From Bacteroidota bacterium (lineage in GTDB: Bacteria; Bacteroidota; Bacteroidia; Chitinophagales; LD1): DNA of 8,614 bases. The stretch lies in contig JAFDYM010000358.1 of assembly GCA_018267435.1 (NCBI GenBank), positions 1-8,614 on the forward strand, read 5' to 3'. The position numbers and the translations under genes were made by a program. Shown one piece after another: positions 1 through 6,695 of the stretch (position 1 is the stretch's first letter; every line of letters begins with the position of its first letter). The notes under the pieces are model-generated. The model saw only the letters and a program-made list of their open reading frames with translations, was not told the origin of the DNA and ran no database searches.

Positions 1-1
1 G

Positions 2-547
2 GAAGACATAATGGAGTTTAATGGCGTAACTAATGATCTTAACTACTGCATGGATTTCGAGTTGTGGCTTAAGTATTTGATACGATATGGCGATGGGCAA
101 ATAGCATACAACGAAAGGATATTGGTAGATTATATGCTGCACCCCGAAAGCAAGTCCTTTAAAGAGCTAGATAATACCAGGTTCAATTTATCGTCGGCTT
201 TTACTAATGAGAAAAACGCTATATATCTTTCGTTGGCAAAGCAAATTGGCGAACAGAATGTAATAGATGGATTGAATTATGTAGTACAGAAGCAAGTACT
301 TGGATACGAATTGAAAATGAAAACAGCTTTGCCAAAGCATGTATTGTCGGTAGCCCTAAACTATGTTTTGTATGACTACAGCAGAAGGTTTTTTTATGCA
401 GGAGATTATGCTAAATCGGGTAAAATTCTGTCTTTCGTAAACACTAGCATGCTTGAAGAAGAAGACCGAAAAGGCGCCAAATATTTGCAAAAACAACTAT
501 TAATTAAAAACTGGCGATGGTATCCAACCCGTACTTCAGCATTATAA
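2..547 (+). CDS. Glycosyltransferase family 2 protein, C-terminal part (5' end outside window)
   Basis: The frame is open to the left edge (codons for E-D-I precede the ATG at 11), so the gene very probably starts upstream and the ATG at 11 is internal. The visible part begins in the C-terminal half of a GT-A fold glycosyltransferase. The stretch NDLNYCMDFELWLKYL matches the acidic 'ED/MDxELW' segment that follows the nucleotide-sugar domain in GT2 enzymes and holds the catalytic-base region. The DxD metal motif would lie upstream and is not seen. The remaining roughly 130 residues look alpha-helical, with a YSRRFFYAGDYAKSGKIL segment resembling the C-terminal tails of the two following GT2 proteins. 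The expected role is adding a sugar from an NDP-sugar to a surface-glycan intermediate at the cytoplasmic membrane; donor and acceptor are unknown. Its last 31 bases overlap the next gene, indicating one transcript. The family call is fairly sure; the substrate is not. Confidence 0.75.
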   Translation, partial: EDIMEFNGVTNDLNYCMDFELWLKYLIRYGDGQIAYNERILVDYMLHPESKSFKELDNTRFNLSSAFTNEKNAIYLSLAKQIGEQNVIDGLNYVVQKQVLGYELKMKTALPKHVLSVALNYVLYDYSRRFFYAGDYAKSGKILSFVNTSMLEEEDRKGAKYLQKQLLIKNWRWYPTRTSAL

Positions 548-1455
548 CTCCGGCGTATAACCGCGCCAGTTTTTTACCGGCAACTATTAAAAGTGTACAG
601 GACCAAACCTTTACCAATTGGGAGTATATTATTATAGATGATGCCTCGAAAGACAACTCGGAAGAGATTATTAAATCTTACAAAGACGAGCGTATTGTAT
701 ACCTGAAAAACGAAACCAACCGCGAGCGTGGCTACTCGCGCAACCGTGGCCTGCAGGTGGCCAAAGGTAAATACATTTGCTTTTTAGATAGCGATGACGA
801 ATACTGTCCAAACCATTTGCAGTATTTATACGAAGAAATTCAGAAACGAGAAGAACCTACGGCCCTGCTGTTTTCGCGCAGCTATCAACGGTTCGATAAT
901 GGTCCGTTAGAAAAGCGACACTTTGAAGACATCAATAAGTATGATAAGTACACATATGTACTTAATCATACGTTTAATCATAATTGCGTGGCAGCACACC
1001 GTGATATCTTCAAAACCGAGAAGTTTGATGAAACCATCCCAGGCCTTGAAGACCTTGACTTGTGGCTTCATATAAGCATGAAATACCCGCTAATACAGCT
1101 TAGCGAATACACCAACATACTTAACTATCACAATGAGAGTTATACTATGGGCGGTTTTAAGCGTTACCAAAGCGAACTTACAAAGTTTAAGATAGTGTTT
1201 GATAAGCCCGAGTTTAAGAATATACTGCCAGCCGATGCAAAGAACTATCTGTTATCTAAATGCCATTACTTTTTAGCTATCTGCTATGCAGAGGTAGGGG
1301 AGAGAGGCAAGATGTACCAAAGCTTGGTGAAGGCATATACTACTTACCCTAAAGGGTATAATGTAAACGCCAACAAAACTATGGCTGTGCTTTTCTTGTA
1401 TAATATTCCGATATTAGGGGGACTTATAAAAAGTATAGTTCGCTTAGCTAAGTAA
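517..1455 (+). CDS. Glycosyltransferase family 2 (GT-A fold), complete
   Basis: This 312-residue enzyme is predicted to transfer a sugar from a nucleotide-sugar donor during surface polysaccharide assembly, in the cytoplasm or at the inner membrane. It opens with the classic GT2 nucleotide-binding strand (FSIITPAYNR, residues 7-16). Then come DDASKD (41-46), the DxD metal motif in LDSDDEY (D91, D93) and the acidic GLEDLDLWL segment (E178, D179) expected to supply the catalytic base. Residues from about 215 to 312 form a helical tail with no transmembrane segment I would call confidently. The ATG at 517 is favoured because the conserved fold begins six residues later and the next gene starts almost identically (MxSNPxFSI). 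This places the start 31 bases inside the preceding gene. No Shine-Dalgarno sequence is evident. The stop overlaps the next start in TAATG, suggesting translational coupling. The family is secure; the specific sugar cannot be inferred. Confidence 0.9.
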   Translation: MVSNPYFSIITPAYNRASFLPATIKSVQDQTFTNWEYIIIDDASKDNSEEIIKSYKDERIVYLKNETNRERGYSRNRGLQVAKGKYICFLDSDDEYCPNHLQYLYEEIQKREEPTALLFSRSYQRFDNGPLEKRHFEDINKYDKYTYVLNHTFNHNCVAAHRDIFKTEKFDETIPGLEDLDLWLHISMKYPLIQLSEYTNILNYHNESYTMGGFKRYQSELTKFKIVFDKPEFKNILPADAKNYLLSKCHYFLAICYAEVGERGKMYQSLVKAYTTYPKGYNVNANKTMAVLFLYNIPILGGLIKSIVRLAK

Positions 1456-2375
1456 TGACCAGCAACCCCTTTTTTAGCATAGTAATACCTGCATATAACC
1501 GTGCGCACATGATAGGGCATACCATAGGTAGTGTGCTAAAGCAAACCTATACCGATTGGGAGCTGGTGATAGTTGACGATGGCTCGAAAGATGATACAAA
1601 AGAAGTAGTACTGGCGTATAACGAACCCCGCATAAAGTACATTTATCAAACAAACGCCGAGCGAAGTGCTGCCAGAAACAATGGCATAAAGAATAGCACG
1701 GGCAAATACATAACTTTTGTTGACAGCGATGATTACTACCTGCCCCGCAGGCTTGAAATGCTTCATGCATCTATAAAAGATAAAGGCGAGCCCGTAGCAC
1801 TGTTCTACACAGATATTGCATTTGATAAGCATGGTGTGTTTACCGATAAGTTTGCCGGCGAAAACATGGGGTTGAACATTCACGATTTTATAGCCACCGC
1901 AGTACTTGGCAACCCGCAAATGTGTGCCCATAGAGATGTTTTTTTGAAACATCAGTTCAATCCAAAATTTAGAATAGGCGAGGATATGGAGCTGCTACAT
2001 AGAATGCTGGATGAATACCCTGCTATATACCTTCCCAATCAGTTAACCGTGGTAGCTGGCGACCATGATGACCGCTCGGTGAACGAAAAGAAGTATAACA
2101 GCTTTGCCGAACACAAACAAACGCTCGATTTTGTTTTTGCACCTACACACCCAGGCAGTAAAACAAACGCTGAGTTGAAAGCTAACAAGTATTGCGACTG
2201 CTACTTTGGAATAGCGCGCTACCATATATATAACAAGCAGCGTGGTAGTGCTGTTTATTGGTTGCTAAAATCAATAATGGCCAAACCCGGCCACCCACAA
2301 ACCAAGTACAAGCTGAACCTTATAAGACATGTATTGCTAAACCCTGCGCAAGCAATAAAACTATTGCAGGGCTAA
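1455..2375 (+). CDS. Glycosyltransferase family 2 (GT-A fold), paralogue of the preceding gene
   Basis: This 306-residue GT2 enzyme has the same plan as its upstream neighbour: FSIVIPAYNR (7-16), DDGSKD (41-46), the metal-binding DxD in FVDSDDYY (D90, D92) and the acidic RIGEDMELLHRM segment (E176, D177). The opening MTSNPFFSIVIPAYNRA nearly repeats the neighbour's MVSNPYFSIITPAYNRA. Both proteins also end in a helical tail with a K..Y...A.Y....RG......LxK pattern, so the two are probably tandem paralogues that have diverged to add different sugars or linkages. The start is fixed by the TAATG overlap with the preceding stop and by the position of the conserved first strand. The gene's own stop overlaps the next start in the same TAATG fashion. 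It is predicted to be cytosolic or peripheral at the inner membrane. Donor and acceptor are unknown. Confidence 0.9.
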   Translation: MTSNPFFSIVIPAYNRAHMIGHTIGSVLKQTYTDWELVIVDDGSKDDTKEVVLAYNEPRIKYIYQTNAERSAARNNGIKNSTGKYITFVDSDDYYLPRRLEMLHASIKDKGEPVALFYTDIAFDKHGVFTDKFAGENMGLNIHDFIATAVLGNPQMCAHRDVFLKHQFNPKFRIGEDMELLHRMLDEYPAIYLPNQLTVVAGDHDDRSVNEKKYNSFAEHKQTLDFVFAPTHPGSKTNAELKANKYCDCYFGIARYHIYNKQRGSAVYWLLKSIMAKPGHPQTKYKLNLIRHVLLNPAQAIKLLQG

Positions 2376-3502
2376 TGCGCATACTACACATTATACCAAA
2401 CCTACGCAAAGGCGGCGCCGAGCGCATTGCTATGGATATGTGTGCTGAACTGGCAACGCGCCAAGGAGTAGAAGTAAAGCTGGTATACATAAACAACTTA
2501 GCCCAATACGATACAAGCGAAGCAAAATATGATTTGCAATGCATGCCTTCATCGGTACAGCTATCGCTTACCAAGCCTGCTACATATAACATTGCTGCGC
2601 TTGATGCATTGATTAAAACATGGCAGCCCGATGTAATACACTCACATTTGTTCGAGGCAGAAATAGTATCGCGTAGCATTACCTATCCGCAAGCTAAATG
2701 GTTTAGCCACTGCCATGATAATATGCACCAGCTAGAAACCTTTACTTTGGCTATACTAGGCAGCAAGAAAAGGATAACAGAATACTACGAGCGCATCTAT
2801 CTGCTAAAGCGCTATCGCGCTAACGGGGGCAACAAATTCATAGCTATATCGAAAGATGCGCAGCAATATTTTGAAAGAGTATTGCCGAAAGATCTGAACC
2901 ATGTAACGCACATACCGAATGCAATAAATAGTAAGCGCTTTACTAAGCCAGATGGATATACGAAGCAAGCAAGCAATACGCTGCAACTGGTAACGGTAGG
3001 TAGCTTAGTAGATAAAAAGAACCAGGCACTGCTAATAGATGTGGTGGAAGAAATGGTAAGGCGTGGTGCTGATGTACACTTACATATATTGGGCGATGGG
3101 CCTAACCGACAAAAACTACAAGGCAAAGTAGATGCACTTAAACTATCGAACCATATAACACTACATGGCAATGTAGCAAAGGTAGAGGAATACCTTTGGC
3201 GCAGCGATATATATGTGCATGGTGCATATTACGAGCCCTTCGGCTTGGTATTGGTAGAAGCCATGGCTGCAGGCTTACCCGTAATTAGCTTAGATGGCCG
3301 GGGCAACCGAGATATAATAAGCAATGGAGAGAACGGATATATTCTACCCGAACAAAATGCGAAAACGTTTGCCGATACTATAGAACAATTGGCAAGCGAC
3401 AAGCCGTTATATAACCGCATACAACAAGCGGGGCTGCAAACGGCGCAGCAATTTGATATAGTGAAGTATGTAGACAGCTTATTGGCGCTATACAGAAGCT
3501 AG
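2375..3502 (+). CDS. Glycosyltransferase family 4 (GT-B fold)
   Basis: This 375-residue retaining glycosyltransferase is the last gene of the glycan operon. The N-terminal Rossmann domain starts MRILHIIPNLRKGGAERI, with the acceptor-side glycine loop GGAER at 13-17, HSH at 89-91 and a histidine-rich SHCHDNMH around 111-118. The C-terminal donor domain has IPNAIN (180-185), VGSLVDKKNQ (208-217, with K214/K215 as candidate phosphate-binding lysines), ILGDGPNRQKL (238-248), HGNVAKVEEYL (264-274) and the signature EPFGLVLVE (E287 and E295, the E-x7-E motif contacting the nucleotide sugar). The frame is open upstream to an ATG at 2258. The ATG at 2375 is preferred because the fold begins exactly there, the upstream extension has no family resemblance, and the start overlaps the previous stop in TAATG. 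The product is cytosolic or membrane-associated. Family is confident, sugar specificity unknown. Confidence 0.92.
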   Translation: MRILHIIPNLRKGGAERIAMDMCAELATRQGVEVKLVYINNLAQYDTSEAKYDLQCMPSSVQLSLTKPATYNIAALDALIKTWQPDVIHSHLFEAEIVSRSITYPQAKWFSHCHDNMHQLETFTLAILGSKKRITEYYERIYLLKRYRANGGNKFIAISKDAQQYFERVLPKDLNHVTHIPNAINSKRFTKPDGYTKQASNTLQLVTVGSLVDKKNQALLIDVVEEMVRRGADVHLHILGDGPNRQKLQGKVDALKLSNHITLHGNVAKVEEYLWRSDIYVHGAYYEPFGLVLVEAMAAGLPVISLDGRGNRDIISNGENGYILPEQNAKTFADTIEQLASDKPLYNRIQQAGLQTAQQFDIVKYVDSLLALYRS

Positions 3503-3508
3503 CGCTAA
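3482..3508 (+). terminator. Hairpin over the stop codon of the last operon gene; possible weak terminator
   Basis: Positions 3482-3490 can pair with 3500-3508 (nine base pairs including one G-U) around a nine-base loop. The right arm contains the TAG stop of the GT4 gene. No run of T follows, so this is not a standard intrinsic terminator. It could act with Rho, protect the transcript end, or be chance. Only 35 bases separate the two convergent stop codons, and I see no better terminator there for either gene. Confidence 0.3.
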
Positions 3509-3537
3509 ACTAATTGCCTACAGCCTGTTGAAGCAAA

Positions 3538-6492
3538 CTATTTTTTCGGCACCAGTGCCTTATATATCACCTCTTGCAACTGGGTGCGTATGTTCATCTT
3601 CACCAGCATGTTGTTATCGGCATTAGGGTACACGCGGTTGCTAAGGAAGATGTAAGTCAAGTTGTTCTCAGGGTCGCTCCATACACAGGTGCCGGTAAAG
3701 CCCGTATGCCCAAATACACTTAGCGGTACACCATCATAGCACGGCGATGATTTTTTTACATCAGGCTCAGGCTTATCGAAACCTAAACCACGGCGCGATA
3801 ATTTGCTTTGGCGAGTGGTAAATAGTTTAACCGTAGCCGAGTCTAAAATTTCCTTGCCGTTATACACGCCATCGTTCAATAGCATTTGGAATAAGGCAGC
3901 TAAGTCGAACGCTGTGCTGAACACACCTGCATGGCCTGCTACACCGCCATACATGGCCGCGCCAGGATCGTGCACATAGCCGCGCACTACCTGCTTGCGG
4001 AACAGTGTATCGTATTCGGTAGGCGGTATGCGGCTAGCGGTAAAGCGTTGCAGTGGGTTATAGCCTATATGCGCTAAGCCCATAGGGCGGTAGAAGTTGT
4101 CGCGTACATACTCGTCCAGCTTTTTGCCGCTCACTTTCTCTACTATCTTCTGCAATATGTAAAAGTCATTATCGCTGTATACATATTTTGGCGTTTCGTC
4201 TACATCGCTAGTGGCTATTATGTGCCACATGGTATCGGGGTAGTCGTTGCGTATAAATAGGCTATCGGCCACCAGTGTGGTAAAGCCCTTCTCTGCTGCC
4301 TTGCGGTAGTATATGCTGCGCTTGGCGCTGTCGCCCACCGTTTCTTTGTAGAACATGAAGAAGGCCTTTAAGCCTGCCTGATGCGTAAGTATATCGCGTA
4401 GCTTAAGGTCTTTAATGGTTGAGTGTTTCGGTAGCTTAATGTAGTCGTCTACCGCTTTATCAAGCCCTATTTTTTTCTGCTCGTATAGTTTCATTACAGC
4501 CAATGTAGTAGCTGCTACTTTGCTTATACTGGCAAGGTCGTAAATGTCGTTCGGCTTTACGGCATCGGCAAATTCGTACTGCTTATTGCCATAGGCTTTA
4601 TTCCATATCACCTTTCCATCTTTAGCTACCAATAACTGGCAGCCTGGAAAGGCTTTGGCATCTATACCGCTTTTAATAATGTCATCTAGCGCCTTCAGCT
4701 TCGCACTTGCTATGCCCAGCTCCTCGGGGTTGGTAATCTTCAGCCTATATATGTTATCGTTGGTAAAGCCGCGCCCAGCTTTGAGTGTTTTACAACTGGT
4801 AACAGGTAGTTTGCCACTAAACTTTTCGGCACCGAATATGGCATTGGCAGCTACCATATTGGTTATCTCGTTATCCTCATAGGCCATTACCACCCATGGT
4901 AGAAACTCGAAAAACTTTAAGCTATATGGATTACCGAATACGTTCAACACTACCTTGGTTCTACCCGATAGGTTTTCGATGAATTTGCGCGTAGCATCGG
5001 TTACGTTGTAGTCGCGCGATGCGGCGCGCACCATGCCATGCAAATCGATGATAACCAGATTGTACTTGGCTAGGGTATCCATCAAGGCGTTCAGTTCCCT
5101 AGCATTGCCTTCTTGCGCTTGATTGAATAAATCAAATTCGGCAAAGTTGCTGATGTGCTGCTGAAACTGCGATATGCCATTATTACCTATTGATAGCGAT
5201 GCCACACGGCTGTAGTTCCATTCTTTAAATGGCAATAGCGTATCCAAGTTTGCTGCTACGGTTAGTGCCTGCTCAAACAATTTTTGGCGCAGGTTCTGCC
5301 CATACATATTGTTCAAATCTGCGCTCAAATTTTCGAGCGCTACGCGCTGTTTTTTGTTTAGCCCTAGGTTATACTTGTAGGCTAAAACCTTCTTTACGCG
5401 CATCTCCATTTCAAGCTGCGAAATACAGTTACTATCAAGACTAGCTTTTATCTTCTCGATACCTTTAGTAGCATCTTCGCTAAAAACCAGAATATCGCAA
5501 CCCGCCATAAAGGCTATCGAATCTACAGTGCCAGGCTTGTATGCTGCGGCTACGCCCTTCATGTTTAGTGCATCGCTAAATACCAAGCCATCGTAGCCCA
5601 TTTTTGTTTTCAGCAAGCCACCTGTTATGGTAGAAGAAAGCGATGCTGCGATGTTCTTCGTTGTATCAAGTGACGGCACGTTTAGGTGCGCCACCATTAC
5701 GCTACCTACGCCATTATTGAACAGTATTTTGAAAGGATAAAGCTCCAAACTATCGATAGCGCCAGCGCTTTTTATTACCTGCGGCAGTTCCTTGTGAGAA
5801 TCTTTGTCGGTATCGCCATGGCCAGGAAAGTGTTTGGCGCAGGCCAGTACACCTTCGTCTTGCATACCTTGTGCATATTCCAAGCCTTTTAGTGCTACAC
5901 GGTATTTGTCTTCGCCAAACGAGCGTTCGTTTATTACGGGGTTGTTCGCATTGTTGTTTACATCTACATCGGGCGCAAAGTTGATGTTGATGCCTATACG
6001 CTTGCACTCGCGGCCTATTTCGCGGCCCATATCGTATATCAGTTTATTATCGCTTACGGCACCAAGGGTCATTTGCCTAGGAAAAGTAATGGTAGAATCT
6101 AACCGCATGGCCAAGCCCCATTCGCCGTCTATGGCTATAAAGGCGCCAACCTTGGCAGAGTCCTGCAAGCGGTTGGTCCATATAGCTTGTGCTTCGGGCA
6201 TGCCTTTAAAGAAGATGACACCGCCTGCCTTGCCACGCTTTATAAGGCCCAATACAGTATCCATGTTATAGTCCTTGCCGCTAGTGTAGGCCGGCAACAT
6301 AAAGAACTGGCCAATGCGCTCCTCTACGGTCAATTGATTATAAACTGAATCGACCCACTTAACGCATTTGGGGTTGCTGCGCCAGTTTAAAAAATCTACC
6401 CCCTGCGCCTGCACTTGTGCACAACAAACCAAACCCAGCACTATAGCGCCAAGCCAACCCTTTACCTGCAACTTAAACCCTTTACCCCTCAT
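3538..6492 (-). CDS. Exported GH3 (NagZ-like) beta-N-acetylglucosaminidase fused to a beta-lactamase-fold serine hydrolase
   Basis: This 984-residue protein is predicted to act on peptidoglycan fragments or related amino-sugar glycans outside the inner membrane. Residues 1-29 form a Sec signal peptide: basic start, hydrophobic core near 13-24, VQA-Q cleavage site. Despite two cysteines it lacks a good lipobox. The GH3 N-terminal domain (about 45-375) carries the NagZ-type loop KHFPGHGDTDKDSH (220-233), whose D231/H233 form the likely Asp-His dyad. It also has INERSFGED (187-195) and the nucleophile D307 in FSDALNMKG. A GH3 C-terminal domain follows (about 410-567, ending in VFGNPYSL and SGKLPVT). 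The serine hydrolase domain (about 595-980) has SxxK at S655-K658, YSD at 772-774 (Y-x-N position) and HTG at 929-931. In Bacillus subtilis, NagZ and the amidase AmiE of the serine hydrolase family are separate neighbours and act in sequence on muropeptides. A similar paired activity here is inference. The gene is convergent with the glycan operon and divergent from mutL. Domain calls are firm; substrates are not. Confidence 0.9.
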   Translation of the reverse strand: MRGKGFKLQVKGWLGAIVLGLVCCAQVQAQGVDFLNWRSNPKCVKWVDSVYNQLTVEERIGQFFMLPAYTSGKDYNMDTVLGLIKRGKAGGVIFFKGMPEAQAIWTNRLQDSAKVGAFIAIDGEWGLAMRLDSTITFPRQMTLGAVSDNKLIYDMGREIGRECKRIGININFAPDVDVNNNANNPVINERSFGEDKYRVALKGLEYAQGMQDEGVLACAKHFPGHGDTDKDSHKELPQVIKSAGAIDSLELYPFKILFNNGVGSVMVAHLNVPSLDTTKNIAASLSSTITGGLLKTKMGYDGLVFSDALNMKGVAAAYKPGTVDSIAFMAGCDILVFSEDATKGIEKIKASLDSNCISQLEMEMRVKKVLAYKYNLGLNKKQRVALENLSADLNNMYGQNLRQKLFEQALTVAANLDTLLPFKEWNYSRVASLSIGNNGISQFQQHISNFAEFDLFNQAQEGNARELNALMDTLAKYNLVIIDLHGMVRAASRDYNVTDATRKFIENLSGRTKVVLNVFGNPYSLKFFEFLPWVVMAYEDNEITNMVAANAIFGAEKFSGKLPVTSCKTLKAGRGFTNDNIYRLKITNPEELGIASAKLKALDDIIKSGIDAKAFPGCQLLVAKDGKVIWNKAYGNKQYEFADAVKPNDIYDLASISKVAATTLAVMKLYEQKKIGLDKAVDDYIKLPKHSTIKDLKLRDILTHQAGLKAFFMFYKETVGDSAKRSIYYRKAAEKGFTTLVADSLFIRNDYPDTMWHIIATSDVDETPKYVYSDNDFYILQKIVEKVSGKKLDEYVRDNFYRPMGLAHIGYNPLQRFTASRIPPTEYDTLFRKQVVRGYVHDPGAAMYGGVAGHAGVFSTAFDLAALFQMLLNDGVYNGKEILDSATVKLFTTRQSKLSRRGLGFDKPEPDVKKSSPCYDGVPLSVFGHTGFTGTCVWSDPENNLTYIFLSNRVYPNADNNMLVKMNIRTQLQEVIYKALVPKK

Positions 6493-6695
6493 GTGCTGCT
6501 AAGGAACGAAACATTTGCCACGCCCCTGTCTAACCGATACAACGACTTTTCCCCTCAATTATGTTGATTGATAATAAGTAACACACAGCCAAAAAAACAT
6601 AATGGCTACAAGCAAGATTTTGGCAAACTAAAAAATCAAAATAGAACTACTGCCAGTGCAAACAGCGGGGGCAATTAATTAAGTTTGCATCCTGC
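6493..6695. promoter_or_regulatory. Divergent intergenic region between the GH3 fusion gene and mutL
   Basis: This 203-base AT-rich stretch must hold the start signals of both divergent genes. On the mutL side a TAnnTTTG-type box is visible at 6680-6688. On the GH3 side I find no exact TAnnTTTG box; the nearest are two off-spaced versions on the minus strand (6624-6630 and 6637-6643). There is no convincing operator palindrome, riboswitch or small RNA. The only short open frame noted (6602-6631, nine codons) has nothing to support it as a gene. Confidence 0.5.
6680..6688 (+). promoter_or_regulatory. Candidate Bacteroidota -7 promoter box (TAAGTTTGC) for mutL
   Basis: The sequence fits the TAnnTTTGY consensus of the Bacteroidota primary sigma factor. 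It ends only seven bases before the mutL ATG, so transcription would start a few bases before, or at, the start codon and give an almost leaderless message. No TTG or TTTG -33 element is seen at the usual distance (about 6655-6663), which weakens the call. Confidence 0.4.

Noticed and set aside
1474..1952. Minus-strand open frames of 98 and 138 codons opposite the third glycosyltransferase
   Set aside because: They are shadows of the GT2 coding frame, which has all its motifs.
2258..2374. N-terminal extension of the GT4 gene by 39 residues
   Set aside because: The extension overlaps the end of the preceding gene in another frame, has no resemblance to GT4 enzymes, and the fold begins exactly at the ATG at 2375.
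3544..3550. T-run at 3541-3546 as part of a terminator for the + strand operon
   Set aside because: It encodes the C-terminal lysines of the GH3 fusion on the other strand and lies more than 30 bases from the nearest hairpin.
5804..6271. 155-codon open frame on the + strand inside the GH3 fusion gene
   Set aside because: It is antisense to the GH3 catalytic domain, whose motifs leave no doubt which strand is coding. Its translation shows no recognisable domain.
6410..6430. Lipoprotein signal for the GH3 fusion, because of the CC pair in the signal peptide
   Set aside because: The residue before each cysteine (V or C) does not fit a lipobox, while VQA-Q a few residues later is a good signal peptidase I site.
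3538..6492. Beta-lactamase (antibiotic resistance) call for the C-terminal domain
   Set aside because: The third motif is HTG rather than KTG, the second is YSD, and the domain is fused to a GH3 glycosidase. A cell-wall fragment or other amide/ester hydrolase is more likely.
6602..6631. Nine-codon open frame (MATSKILAN) in the intergenic region as a leader peptide
   Set aside because: There is no ribosome binding site, no attenuator hairpin after it and no codon bias suggesting attenuation. An ATG followed by nine codons is expected by chance in AT-rich DNA.
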